A stretch of 39,693 bases of DNA, from the NCBI GenBank assembly GCA_012839895.1, contig DUML01000071.1:1-39693 (forward strand), given 5' to 3'. Shown here in pieces: positions 22,059-31,215 of this stretch. The translations under genes and the position numbers were made by a program. The notes under the pieces are model-generated. The model saw only the letters and a list, made by a program, of their open reading frames with translations. It did not search any database and was not told the origin of the DNA. This DNA comes from Peptococcaceae bacterium. GTDB lineage: Bacteria; Bacillota; Desulfitobacteriia; Desulfitobacteriales; Syntrophobotulaceae. The first letter of the stretch is position 1. Every line of letters starts with the position of its first letter.

Positions 22059-22529
22059 ATGGATGATATTTCCAATGTATCAAAAATAACGGAACCTGTC
22101 CAAAAAAGGATTCTTGCCAAAATAGCAGCTGCTCACCCGGAAATTAATGTTTCCGAAGCCGGTCACCTCCATGTGCCTGTGGATAGTTTAACAGCTGTTA
22201 TGCGCGACCTGAAGGAAAACTTTGGTTTTGATTATCTTTCCAATGTCACGGCAGTTGATTATTTGGAATATATGAACGTTGTTTATGACCTCTGCCGGGT
22301 TGGTACCCCCTATATGCTCCATATCATCGTCAGGATTGACAGGGAAAACCCTGTAGTCCCTTCCATGGTTCCTCTTTGGGGCGGTGCTCTCTGGCAAGAG
22401 CGGGAAATTTATGATTTACTGGGTGTCATCTTTACCAAGCACCCGGATTTAAGACGAATTTTATTGGACGACACTTGGGAAGACCATCCCCTGCGCCGGG
22501 ATTATCAATGGATGAGCGGCAGGGATTAA
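22059..22529 (+). CDS. nuoC: NADH-quinone oxidoreductase subunit C
   Basis: A 156-residue soluble subunit of the connecting module. [20 protein letters not shown], and then [31 protein letters not shown] and [10 protein letters not shown] are the 30-kDa-subunit signature blocks. It is separate from nuoD, unlike the fused NuoCD of enterobacteria. It follows nuoB by 3 nt. It anchors NuoB and NuoD in the hydrophilic arm. Confidence 0.95.
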   Translation: MDDISNVSKITEPVQKRILAKIAAAHPEINVSEAGHLHVPVDSLTAVMRDLKENFGFDYLSNVTAVDYLEYMNVVYDLCRVGTPYMLHIIVRIDRENPVVPSMVPLWGGALWQEREIYDLLGVIFTKHPDLRRILLDDTWEDHPLRRDYQWMSGRD

Positions 22530-22563
22530 TCAGCATGGGTTACAAAAAGGGGTGAACTGTATA

Positions 22564-23664
22564 ATGGCTGTCAGACAAGAAGAATTTGTACTAAATATGG
22601 GGCCTCAGCACCCCAGCACCCATGGCGTATTTAGGATTGTTTTAACTCTGGATGGGGAAACAGTCGTCAAGGCTGATCCCGTGCCCGGGTATTTGCACCG
22701 TGGGATTGAGAAGCTGGCCGAAGCCAGGACGTATACCCAGGTTATCCCTTATACGGACCGTTTGGATTACCTGGCCAGCATGCTGATGAACTGGGGTTAT
22801 GTTCAGGCTGTGGAAAAATTAATGGGTATTGAAGTTCCCTTAAGAGCGGAATATATCAGGGTTATTGTCGGAGAATTGGCCAGAATAGCCAGCCATCTGG
22901 TGGCAACGGGAGCAATGGCCAGTGATCTTGGCGGTTTGACTGGATTCCTTTATACCTTTCGTGACCGGGAAGAAATCCTGGATTTGTTTGAAATGGTCTG
23001 TGGTTCGCGCTTAACTGCCAGTTATATGCGGATCGGCGGTGTAGCGAAAGATTTACCGGAGGGTTTTGTGCCGAAGGCCAAAGAGTTCCTAAAAAAATTC
23101 ACACTTAGTCTTGCCGAATATAACGGTCTGATAACCGGCAATGAAATTTTCCAGCGCCGCACTAAAAACGTTGGTATCCTTTCGGCAGAGAAGGCTGTGG
23201 ACATGAGCCTCTCCGGCCCTGTGCTGCGCGCTTCCGGCGTCGGGCATGACTTAAGAAAAGTCCGGCCTTACAGTATTTATCCTCAATTTGAGTTTGAGGT
23301 GCCCCTAAGGACCAACGGGGATTGTTTCGACCGTTATTATTTGCGGGTTTTGGAAATGGCTGAATCCGTAAAGATTATCGAGCAGGCTTTGGCTTCTCTG
23401 CCCGAAGGGCCGGTTATGGCCAAAATCCCGCGGATTATCAAGCCTCCCGCCGGCGAAGTTTACACTGAGATCGAAAGTTCCAAAGGGATTATGGGCGTTT
23501 ATATAGTAAGTGACGGCAGTCCCAAACCTTATCGCGTTCATTTCCGCCGCCCTTCATTTATTAACCTGGGCTATTTGGCCGAGATGGTTCGCGGCTGGAA
23601 AGTTGCCGATGTGGTTGCCATTCTGGGCAGCCTGGACATTGTCCTCGGTGAAGTGGATTGCTAA
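22564..23664 (+). CDS. nuoD: NADH-quinone oxidoreductase subunit D
   Basis: A 366-residue 49-kDa-type subunit that forms the quinone pocket with NuoB and is related to the large subunit of [NiFe] hydrogenases. It has [32 protein letters not shown], and [12 protein letters not shown]. The quinone-site residues His in PSTHG and Tyr in PYTDRLDYL are present. The hydrogenase nickel-cysteine pairs are absent, as expected. ATG at 22564 has AAGGGG about 9 nt upstream; the GTG four codons earlier overlaps that site. Confidence 0.96.
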   Translation: MAVRQEEFVLNMGPQHPSTHGVFRIVLTLDGETVVKADPVPGYLHRGIEKLAEARTYTQVIPYTDRLDYLASMLMNWGYVQAVEKLMGIEVPLRAEYIRVIVGELARIASHLVATGAMASDLGGLTGFLYTFRDREEILDLFEMVCGSRLTASYMRIGGVAKDLPEGFVPKAKEFLKKFTLSLAEYNGLITGNEIFQRRTKNVGILSAEKAVDMSLSGPVLRASGVGHDLRKVRPYSIYPQFEFEVPLRTNGDCFDRYYLRVLEMAESVKIIEQALASLPEGPVMAKIPRIIKPPAGEVYTEIESSKGIMGVYIVSDGSPKPYRVHFRRPSFINLGYLAEMVRGWKVADVVAILGSLDIVLGEVDC

Positions 23665-23683
23665 TAGGATGGAGGAATAAGAC

Positions 23684-24727
23684 TTGCTGGAAAATATCTT
23701 TGTAAGTAGTTTGAATTGGTTGAAGAATCTAATGGCTGCAGTAGAGCTGCCCGCTCCCCTTGCGGATATGCTGATTCTTGTCATTAAATTGGCTGCGATT
23801 CTTGGCTTTATCCTGATTAATGCCCTTTGGCTGGTCTATATGGAGCGCAAAGTCAGCGCCTTCATTCAAGGCCGCATTGGACCTAACCGGGTCGGACCCT
23901 TTGGTTTATTACAAACGACTATGGATGTTTTGAAATTAATTAGTAAAGAGATTATTATTCCGGCTGCTGCCGATAAAAAACTGTTCCTTTTGGCACCCCT
24001 GATGATTTTTGTGCCTCCTCTGGCTATTTTCGCTATTGTCCCTTTCGGCAAGGGTATGGCGGCTATTGATTTGAATCTCGGGGTTTATTATTTCGTCGCT
24101 ATGGCCTCCCTTTCCACAGTTATTATCTGGATGGCCGGCTGGTCCTCTAATAATAAATACGCTCTTTTAGGTGGTATGCGAGTGGTAGCCCAAATGGTCA
24201 GCTATGAAATGCCCCTAATCCTTTCCATGATAGGGGTAATCATTTTGACCGGAACTTTAAATATGAACGGCATTATCCAAGCCCAGGAAAAGGTCTGGTT
24301 TATTTTCCTCCAGCCTGTGGCGGCCACTATCTACTTGATTGCCGCTTTAGCAGAGACCAATCGTACTCCTTTTGACCTGGTCGAAGGGGAATCCGAGATT
24401 ATCTCCGGTCCTTTTACGGAATACAGCGGGATGGGCTTTGCTTTCTTTTTCTTGGCGGAATACGCTAATGTCCTGTTGGTCTCGGTTATGGCAACCACCC
24501 TCTTTTTTGGCGGCTGGCTGGCTCCTTTCGGCTGGACCTTCCTGCCCTCCTGGTTCTGGTTTATTTTTAAGGTTTATATCATGGTTTTTATCTTTATGTG
24601 GGTACGCTGGACTTTTCCCCGGATCAGGGTCGATCAGCTCATGGGCTTTGCCTGGAAGGTCCTGGTTCCTCTTGCTATCGCCAATATCTTTTTAACCGGT
24701 TTAGGCAAATATTTATTTTTAAGTTAA
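23684..24727 (+). CDS. nuoH: NADH-quinone oxidoreductase subunit H
   Basis: A 347-residue eight-helix membrane subunit forming the quinone entry tunnel. It has YMERKVSAFIQGRIGPNRVG, the classic NuoH signature, PFDLVEGESEIISGPFTEYS with the conserved acidic residues, and KVYIMVFIFMWVRWTFPRIR near the end. The start is TTG behind GGAGG (8 nt), with no ATG nearby. A short amphipathic N-terminus precedes the first helix. Confidence 0.95.
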   Translation: MLENIFVSSLNWLKNLMAAVELPAPLADMLILVIKLAAILGFILINALWLVYMERKVSAFIQGRIGPNRVGPFGLLQTTMDVLKLISKEIIIPAAADKKLFLLAPLMIFVPPLAIFAIVPFGKGMAAIDLNLGVYYFVAMASLSTVIIWMAGWSSNNKYALLGGMRVVAQMVSYEMPLILSMIGVIILTGTLNMNGIIQAQEKVWFIFLQPVAATIYLIAALAETNRTPFDLVEGESEIISGPFTEYSGMGFAFFFLAEYANVLLVSVMATTLFFGGWLAPFGWTFLPSWFWFIFKVYIMVFIFMWVRWTFPRIRVDQLMGFAWKVLVPLAIANIFLTGLGKYLFLS

Positions 24728-24742
24728 GGTGGTGCTTTTTTA

Positions 24743-25276
24743 ATGTTCGGCAAAGGTTTGCTTAAGGGAATGAAAATAACTATGGTCAGGTTTTTTAAAC
24801 CCAAAGAAACTGTCCAATACCCGGAGGTGCGTTTGCCTCTCCCCGACCGTTTCCTGGGAAAACCTGAATTCTATTATGATAAATGCATTGCCTGCAACCA
24901 ATGTGTGGCAGCCTGTCCCAATAATGTTATTACCTTGAAAACGGAAACTGTTGAAAAGAAAAAAATTGTTACCCAATACTATTTTGACCAACAGTATTGT
25001 CTTTTCTGCGGCTTATGTGCCGAAGCCTGCCCTAAAGACGCCTTGAAGTTCACTAAAGATTTTGAGCTTACCCAATATAAACGCCAGGATATTAAACTGA
25101 AGTTTGTTAATCCGGAGCAGGTAGCTAAGAAAAAGGCTGAAGTCCTGCAGGCAGCTCTGGAAAAGCAAGCAGCTCAAGAGAAACAAGCCGCTCAGGAAAA
25201 GCAAGCAAGCGCCGATAAACAAATTGCTTCGGAAAAGCAAGCAGCCGGTAATGAAGCAGCTGCAGGGGTGTGCTGA
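24743..25276 (+). CDS. nuoI: NADH-quinone oxidoreductase subunit I with extended C-terminal tail
   Basis: A ferredoxin-type subunit with two [4Fe-4S] sites: Cys48/51/54/58 (CIACNQCVAACP) and Cys86/89/92/96 (CLFCGLCAEACP). It passes electrons to NuoB. Residues about 127-177 form an unusual tail made of KQAAQEKQ-type repeats (Lys, Gln, Ala, Glu), ending in a lone Cys (AAAGVC). Ordinary NuoI ends soon after the second cluster, so the tail is an addition. The tail's DNA is a set of near-repeats of GAAAAGCAAGCAGCT. It overlaps no gene; nuoJ starts 1 nt after its stop. The tail may bind an alternative electron donor, since nuoEFG are missing. Confidence 0.95.
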   Translation: MFGKGLLKGMKITMVRFFKPKETVQYPEVRLPLPDRFLGKPEFYYDKCIACNQCVAACPNNVITLKTETVEKKKIVTQYYFDQQYCLFCGLCAEACPKDALKFTKDFELTQYKRQDIKLKFVNPEQVAKKKAEVLQAALEKQAAQEKQAAQEKQASADKQIASEKQAAGNEAAAGVC

Positions 25277-25277
25277 C

Positions 25278-25796
25278 ATGGAAAACAGCCTGGAACTGAT
25301 TGCCTTTTTTCTTTTGGCAGGAAGCCTTTTGACCGGAGCTTTAATGGTGGTCACTTTAAAAAACCTGGTCAACAGTGTCTTAAGTCTGATTGTGGTTTTC
25401 TTCAGTTTAGCCGGGATTTTTATTCTTTTAAATGCTGATTTTTTAGCCGCTGTGCAAGTCTTGGTCTATGCCGGCGGGGTTTGCATCATGCTGGTTTTTG
25501 GCGTAATGCTGGTGCAAAGGAAAGATATGCGGGAATCTAATCCCGTTAACCGCAGGTTTCTAATTGCCGCTCCTTTGACCGGCGCTCTCTTCCTACTTAT
25601 TGGCCTTGTGGCCGCCAAATCCCCCTGGGTTAAAGAGGCCGGTGAGGTTCCGGAGAATACTATCGAGCACCTGGCACCCATTCTTCTAAGAGATTATGTT
25701 ATTCCTTTTGAAGCGGTAGCTATTCTTTTAACCGTAGCTTTAACCGGAGTCTTGTTACTCGTCAAGGAGGTGAAAGATAATGGCAGGAGCTCTTAA
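25278..25796 (+). CDS. nuoJ: NADH-quinone oxidoreductase subunit J
   Basis: A 172-residue membrane subunit with five helices. FFSLAGIFILLNADFLAAVQ and VLVYAGGVCIMLVFGVMLVQ are the conserved TM2-TM3 region including the pi-bulge helix. I start at ATG 25278, with GGGGTG 7 nt upstream; the frame runs 18 codons into nuoI, without support. The end overlaps nuoK by 17 nt. Confidence 0.94.
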   Translation: MENSLELIAFFLLAGSLLTGALMVVTLKNLVNSVLSLIVVFFSLAGIFILLNADFLAAVQVLVYAGGVCIMLVFGVMLVQRKDMRESNPVNRRFLIAAPLTGALFLLIGLVAAKSPWVKEAGEVPENTIEHLAPILLRDYVIPFEAVAILLTVALTGVLLLVKEVKDNGRSS

Positions 25797-26097
25797 CCCT
25801 TCTTACTTTGTGGTTTTAAGTGCCGCACTTTTTACCATTGGTATTTACGGAGCGCTTTCCAAGAAAAATGCCATTGCCGTTTTGATCTCCATTGAACTCA
25901 TGCTGGGAGCCGTGAACATCAACCTGGTGGCTTTTAATAAATATTTTACGCCGGAGGCTTTTAGCGGGCAGATTTTTGCCATCTTCGTTATTACGGTAGC
26001 CGCAGTCGAAGTCGGTTTAGGCCTGGCTCTCATCATCGCCCTTTGCCGGCGCCGGAATACAACCGCTTTAGATGATCTCGACTGGTTAAAATGGTAA
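25780..26097 (+). CDS. nuoK: NADH-quinone oxidoreductase subunit K
   Basis: A 105-residue three-helix subunit. AVLISIELMLGAVNINLVAF carries the conserved membrane Glu of TM2, and VITVAAVEVGLGLALIIALC the Glu of TM3. GGAGGTG lies 7-8 nt before the ATG. It overlaps the end of nuoJ by 17 nt. It is homologous to MrpC. Confidence 0.95.
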   Translation: MAGALNPSYFVVLSAALFTIGIYGALSKKNAIAVLISIELMLGAVNINLVAFNKYFTPEAFSGQIFAIFVITVAAVEVGLGLALIIALCRRRNTTALDDLDWLKW

Positions 26098-26129
26098 GAC
26101 TTTAAGCTTAAAGGTAGGTGCTTAGCCCA

Positions 26130-28064
26130 ATGATTGAATTTGCCCTGAATTATGCCTGGTTGGTTCCTCTCTTGCCGGTCTTGTCCTTTTTAACCATTGT
26201 TTTTCTTACCCGCCCCTGGGCAAGATTAAGTTCGGCAGTTGCGATCGGCGCGATGCTGGGATCATTTCTTTTGGCCTCTTCCCTGGCTTGGGGTGTTTTT
26301 ACCAACCCGGCTTTTATAGAGGAGCCTCTTCACTATTCCCTCCGCTGGTTGGGGATGGAAGGGTTTACTGTCAATGCCGGTATCTTGATAGACCCGGCCT
26401 CGGCTATGATGTTATTCATGGTTTCCCTGGTAGCTCTTTTAGTACAAATCTATTCTACCGGTTATATGAAGGGTGATCCGCACTATTCCCTGTTCTTTGC
26501 CTATCTTTCTTTGTTTGCTGCTTCCATGCTGGGCCTGGTTATCTCCAGCAATCTCCTGCAGATGTTTATCTTTTGGGAATTAGTCGGTCTTTGCTCTTAT
26601 CTCTTAATTGGCTTTTACACTTATAAGGTTTCCGCCCGGGAAGCTGCCAAGAAAGCTTTTATCACCACCCGCATCGGGGACTTCGGGATGCTCCTGGGAA
26701 TTCTCTTTTTGCAAATACAATTCAACACCTTGGATTTATTAGAATTAGCGGCTGTTATCCCTAACTTTGCCCAGTTAGGTGTCTCCTTAGGCCTCTTGAC
26801 TTTAATTGCTATCCTCTTCTTTCTGGGGCCGGTGGCTAAGTCAGGCCAATTTCCCCTGCATGTCTGGCTGCCTGATGCCATGGAAGGCCCGACTCCCGTC
26901 TCGGCCTTGATTCATGCTGCCACCATGGTGGTTGCCGGGGTCTATCTGGTAGGCCGGATGCTCTTTTTGTTTGTGGAAGTTCCCGGATCTTTGACAGTGG
27001 TAGCTTTTATCGGTGCTTTTACCGCTCTTTTCGCTGCTACCATTGCCGTTACCCAAAGGGAAATCAAGCGAATTCTGGCCTATTCCACCGTTTCTCAGCT
27101 TGGTTACATGATGCTGGCTTTGGGGGTTGGCAGTCTTTCCGCCAGTTTGTTCCACCTCTGGACGCATGCTTTCTTTAAAGCCCTGATGTTTTTAGCAGCC
27201 GGTTCGGTTCTGCATGCTTTGCACAATAAAGCCGATGTCTGGGAAATGGGCGGTTTGATCCGGAAGATGCCAATTACCGGCTGGACTTTTGTGGTTGGCG
27301 GCTTAGCAATTGCCGGTATTCCTCCCTTCGCCGGTTTTTGGTCCAAAGACGAAATTCTGCTGGTGACTTGGGAGTACGCCCGCCACGGCCACGCCCTTGG
27401 TTATCTCTTTTTCGCTTTTGCTGCCTTGACTGCCTTTTTGACCGCTTTCTATATTTGGCGGCTGATTTTTCTGGTCTTCTTTGGTCCTGAGAAAGCAAAT
27501 GACCATGTCCATGAATCTCCCTTGAGTATGACTTTGCCCCTTCTGGTTTTGGCGGTTCTTTCCGGAGTAGCCGGGCTTATCGGCACTCCTTGGACCAACC
27601 TGTGGAGCACGTGGATTCACTTCGGCGATGCCCACTCCGGGGAACCTGCCTATCTTTTAATGCTCTTATCGGTAGTTTTAGCTTTGGCCGGGATTGGCCT
27701 CGCCTTTATCCTCTATTGCAAGGATCAGGATAAACAAGCAGCCCGCAGCCTGGCTAAGAAATACCCTGCTCTTTATAACCTGTCTTACCGCAAGTACTAT
27801 ATTGACGAAGCTTACACCTGGTTTACCCGGAAAATAGTTGATGGCGGAGCAAAGGTAATCTACCTGTTTGACATTTATCTCGTCGACGGGGTGGTTAACG
27901 GCTTGGCTGCTCTGACCAAAGGCAGCGGGCAAGGCTTGAAATATTTGCAGACAGGCAAACTGCAAACCTATGCTTTAATCTTTTTCTTGGCTGTTTTAGT
28001 TCTTACCGTTGCCTTTAACCTGGATAGCGCAAATGCCCTGGCTCATTTAGGAGGTGTTAAATGA
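26130..28064 (+). CDS. nuoL: NADH-quinone oxidoreductase subunit L
   Basis: A 644-residue Mrp-antiporter-like proton channel of the membrane arm. FIFWELVGLCSYLLIGFY has the TM5 Glu, and KSGQFPLHVWLPDAMEGPTP and VSALIHAATMVVAGVYLVGR the lysine and histidine helices. AYSTVSQLGYMMLALGVG and LFHLWTHAFFKALMFLAAGS complete the fold. The C-terminus (RKIVDGGAKVIYLFDIYLVD onward) is the long lateral helix and final TM. ATG at 26130 is taken, with TAGGTG about 9 nt before; GTG 26118 is only 3 nt from AAGG. Confidence 0.95.
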   Translation: MIEFALNYAWLVPLLPVLSFLTIVFLTRPWARLSSAVAIGAMLGSFLLASSLAWGVFTNPAFIEEPLHYSLRWLGMEGFTVNAGILIDPASAMMLFMVSLVALLVQIYSTGYMKGDPHYSLFFAYLSLFAASMLGLVISSNLLQMFIFWELVGLCSYLLIGFYTYKVSAREAAKKAFITTRIGDFGMLLGILFLQIQFNTLDLLELAAVIPNFAQLGVSLGLLTLIAILFFLGPVAKSGQFPLHVWLPDAMEGPTPVSALIHAATMVVAGVYLVGRMLFLFVEVPGSLTVVAFIGAFTALFAATIAVTQREIKRILAYSTVSQLGYMMLALGVGSLSASLFHLWTHAFFKALMFLAAGSVLHALHNKADVWEMGGLIRKMPITGWTFVVGGLAIAGIPPFAGFWSKDEILLVTWEYARHGHALGYLFFAFAALTAFLTAFYIWRLIFLVFFGPEKANDHVHESPLSMTLPLLVLAVLSGVAGLIGTPWTNLWSTWIHFGDAHSGEPAYLLMLLSVVLALAGIGLAFILYCKDQDKQAARSLAKKYPALYNLSYRKYYIDEAYTWFTRKIVDGGAKVIYLFDIYLVDGVVNGLAALTKGSGQGLKYLQTGKLQTYALIFFLAVLVLTVAFNLDSANALAHLGGVK

Positions 28065-29578
28065 TGACTTTCCCGTTTTTGACCACCGCCCTCCTGGCAC
28101 CAGTAATCGCTGCTTTGATTATAGTTTTTTTACCGAAAGAAAAGGTTAAATTCTACAAAACCACAGCCGCTATAGGGACCGGTATATCCCTGTTTATAAG
28201 CCTTTATGTCTACTTTGGCTACGACCAAGCGACAGGGGGTCTGCAGTGGGTTGATTTCGGCCGGCCTATCCCCTGGATTGCCGATCTGGGCGTTACTTGG
28301 CATATGGCTGTGGACGGCCTGAGCTTACCTCTTCTTTTGCTGACCAACTTGATCGGTTTTACCGCAGTTTTCGCCTCCTGGAATGTTAGCAAACGCCCCA
28401 AAGAGTTAATGATTTTGCTCCTGCTCTTAATTACCGGTGTAATGGGTACTTTTGTTGCTCAGAATCTCTTTATTTTTCTGCTTTTTTATGAAGTAGTGGT
28501 TATTCCGATTTATATTATGGTTGTTATTTGGGGCAGCTCAAAAAGGGTCACCAAGGAATACGCCGCAATGAAACTCACTATTTACCTATTAATCGGTTCG
28601 GCTTTTCTTTTAGTAGGAGTGATTGCCCTTTTTGTCAAGTCAGTAGCCTTAAGCGGCACAGCGGATATGAGCTTTGAAGCTTTGGCGCAAATTGATTTCC
28701 CTGAACAATTCCAAATTTATATCTTTGCTTTATTGCTCGTAGGCTTTGGTTCGCTTTTGTCCATGTGGCCTTTCCATTCCTGGTCGCCGGACGGCTATGC
28801 CGGCGCACCTACGGCAGTCTCCATGATTCACGCCGGGGTCTTAAAGAAAATCGGCGGTTACGGCTTAATCCGCTTTGCGATTTATGTCCTGCCTTTAGGT
28901 GCCAATTTCTGGGCTCCCTATATTGCCGTCTTAGGGGTAATCGGAGTGGCTTATGCGGCTATGAGTGCTTTAGCCCAGAAAGATCTGAAGTACCTTGTCG
29001 GCTATTCTTCCGTTTCCCATATGGGATATGTTCTCTTAGGCCTGGCATCACTAGGAGTCATCGGAGTCAACGGCGCAGTTGCCGCCATGTTTGCCCACGG
29101 TGTAATGGCCTCCCTTTTCTTCGCTATGATCGGGTTTATTTATGAGCGCACCCATACCCGTTATATCCCCGATTTAGGTGGGCTCTCCCACTACGCCCCA
29201 AGACTTGCGGCAGGTTTCATGCTGGCCGGTATGGCTTCCCTGGGACTCCCCGGCTTAGTGACCTTCATTCCGGAATTCACCATCTTCCTGGCTAGCTTTG
29301 AAGTATTCGGCTGGCTGGCTGTGGTGGCTATCGCCGGAATTATAATTACTGCCCTCTACATCCTGCGCGCCGGGGCTAATACGCTCTTTGGCCCGGCCAA
29401 CCCTCAGTTTAAGGGATTACAGGATTTAAAAGGCCCGGAAATGGTACCTTTGGTAGTTCTGGGCAGTGTGCTGGTCATCGGCGGGATAATGCCTTCTTTG
29501 CTTTTTGATATGATTGACAGCGCTACGGCGCCCATAATGACGCAAATCAATGCTGCCCTGCAGATTGGGGGAAGATAA
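28061..29578 (+). CDS. nuoM: NADH-quinone oxidoreductase subunit M
   Basis: A 505-residue 14-helix antiporter-like subunit. FIFLLFYEVVVIPIYIMVVI has the TM5 Glu, WPFHSWSPDGYAGAPTAVSM and IHAGVLKKIGGYGLIRFA the TM7-8 lysine region, and YSSVSHMGYVLLGLASLG the next block. The start ATG overlaps the nuoL stop by four bases (ATGA) behind GGAGG. It is the middle of the three antiporter subunits. Confidence 0.95.
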   Translation: MMTFPFLTTALLAPVIAALIIVFLPKEKVKFYKTTAAIGTGISLFISLYVYFGYDQATGGLQWVDFGRPIPWIADLGVTWHMAVDGLSLPLLLLTNLIGFTAVFASWNVSKRPKELMILLLLLITGVMGTFVAQNLFIFLLFYEVVVIPIYIMVVIWGSSKRVTKEYAAMKLTIYLLIGSAFLLVGVIALFVKSVALSGTADMSFEALAQIDFPEQFQIYIFALLLVGFGSLLSMWPFHSWSPDGYAGAPTAVSMIHAGVLKKIGGYGLIRFAIYVLPLGANFWAPYIAVLGVIGVAYAAMSALAQKDLKYLVGYSSVSHMGYVLLGLASLGVIGVNGAVAAMFAHGVMASLFFAMIGFIYERTHTRYIPDLGGLSHYAPRLAAGFMLAGMASLGLPGLVTFIPEFTIFLASFEVFGWLAVVAIAGIIITALYILRAGANTLFGPANPQFKGLQDLKGPEMVPLVVLGSVLVIGGIMPSLLFDMIDSATAPIMTQINAALQIGGR

Positions 29579-29580
29579 CC

Positions 29581-31017
29581 ATGAATATAGATTTTTCTCT
29601 TCTGATAACCGAAATCTCACTGGCTATCCTAGGCTTAACCGTCTTTACCCTGGGGCTGATCCTGCCCGCCAAGTCCTCCCAAAAAGGCTTGGGCACTTTC
29701 AGTCTCTGCGGACTGCTGGTGATCTTAGCCCTCACAATAGCTTCCTGGGGTAACCAAGGAGAAACCCTCGGTGGGATGTATTTGGCCGATTATTTTACTT
29801 CCTTCTTTAAAATTCTCAGTCTTACTGCCCTTATTCTTGTTATTTTGGGTTCCAAAAACTATGTCAACTCCCAGATCGAGAACCACCTGGAATACTACTC
29901 CACGCTAATCTTTGCTACCCTGGGAATGATTATCATGTTCTCGGCCGGAGATTTTATTACGCTGTATCTCGGCCTGGAGTTAATGACCATATCCTTTATT
30001 GTCCTGACCTCTTTCCGCAGGACAAACGGCAAGTCCTTGGAAGCCGGGATGAAATATCTCCTGCTTGCCGGCCTTTCTTCGGCAGTTCTACTCTACGGTT
30101 TAAGCCTCGTCTATGGGGCTGCGGGCACTGTTTTTATCAAGGAAATCGCCGGAAATATTGCCCAGGGTTACTTTAATCCCCTGCTGATTGTAGGGTTGGC
30201 GATGCTCATTGCCGGCTTTGGCTTTAAAATATCAGCGGCACCCTTTCATATGTGGGCGCCGGATGTATATGAAGGAGCGCCAACCCCGGTAACGGCTTTC
30301 CTCGCCGTTGGCTCCAAAGCGGCTTCCTTTGCTGTTTTAATTAGGGTTTTCCTTGGCGCCTTCCTGGAAATGCAGGAACAATGGACAATGCTAATCGCCT
30401 TCTTAGCTGCCTTAAGCATGCTGATTGGTAATTTAACAGCCTTTGCCCAGACCAATATTAAAAGAATGCTTGCCTTTTCCAGTATAGCGCAAGCCGGTTA
30501 TATCCTAGTGGGTTTGGTTGCCGCTAACGAAGCCGGCATTAAAGGAGTGATGTTCTATTCCTTTATTTATGTTTTTGCTACTATAGGAGCTTTTACAGTG
30601 GTATCGGAGGTCTACAATAAAACCGGCAGCGATGACATTGCCGATTATGCGGGTTTAAGCCAGAGAGCGCCTCTGGCCGCCGTAGTGCTTTTGATCTCGA
30701 TGTTATCAATGGCCGGTATTCCTCCCCTGGCAGGCTTTACCGGAAAATATTATTTGTTTATTACCGTTGTGCAAGACTATCTTTGGCTTGTCTATCTGGG
30801 CTTAATCTTAAGCATGGTCTCAGTTTACTATTACCTCCGGGTAGTACTGGTAATGTTCCGGGATGAGCCCGCTGATCCGGCACCATTAAAGTTAGGGAGC
30901 ACCGCTTCCCTTACCCTTTGGCTTACCCTGGCGGCTACCCTGTTCTTAGGGATTTACCCCTGGCCTCTGGCCAAGCTGGCCAACACGGTCGCCATAGCCT
31001 TTTTAGCCGGTCTTTAA
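29581..31017 (+). CDS. nuoN: NADH-quinone oxidoreductase subunit N
   Basis: A 478-residue antiporter-like subunit, last gene of the operon. GDFITLYLGLELMTISFIVL has the conserved Glu, KISAAPFHMWAPDVYEGAPT and PVTAFLAVGSKAASFAVLIR the TM7-8 blocks, and AFSSIAQAGYILVGLVAA the next one. GGGGGAAG lies about 7 nt before the ATG. It starts 2 nt after the nuoM stop. No nuoE, nuoF or nuoG follows. Confidence 0.95.
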   Translation: MNIDFSLLITEISLAILGLTVFTLGLILPAKSSQKGLGTFSLCGLLVILALTIASWGNQGETLGGMYLADYFTSFFKILSLTALILVILGSKNYVNSQIENHLEYYSTLIFATLGMIIMFSAGDFITLYLGLELMTISFIVLTSFRRTNGKSLEAGMKYLLLAGLSSAVLLYGLSLVYGAAGTVFIKEIAGNIAQGYFNPLLIVGLAMLIAGFGFKISAAPFHMWAPDVYEGAPTPVTAFLAVGSKAASFAVLIRVFLGAFLEMQEQWTMLIAFLAALSMLIGNLTAFAQTNIKRMLAFSSIAQAGYILVGLVAANEAGIKGVMFYSFIYVFATIGAFTVVSEVYNKTGSDDIADYAGLSQRAPLAAVVLLISMLSMAGIPPLAGFTGKYYLFITVVQDYLWLVYLGLILSMVSVYYYLRVVLVMFRDEPADPAPLKLGSTASLTLWLTLAATLFLGIYPWPLAKLANTVAIAFLAGL

Positions 31018-31096
31018 GCAATATAAGAACGTTTTGTTTCCCAACTAACCCACTACAGGAATTTTGTTAAAAGCTTCATTAAGGGACCAAAAAGTA

Positions 31097-31130
31097 ACCT
31101 CCGACTCGTTGGGATCGGAGGTCTATTTTT
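31097..31130 (+). terminator. Terminator of the nuo operon
   Basis: ACCTCCGA at 31097-31104 pairs with TCGGAGGT at 31115-31122 around a 10-nt loop, followed by CTATTTTT. It lies 80 nt after the nuoN stop. Confidence 0.75.
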
Positions 31131-31215
31131 CCGCTAAAACCAATTAATATTATTTCCAAAAAGCAATGAACAATTAGTTGCAAGTTCCATGCAAATTCTT
31201 ATTTTAGGTTATTTC

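Noticed and set aside
28765-29145. 126-codon frame inside nuoM
   Set aside because: Shadow frame with an Arg/Cys/Ser-rich product and no start signals.
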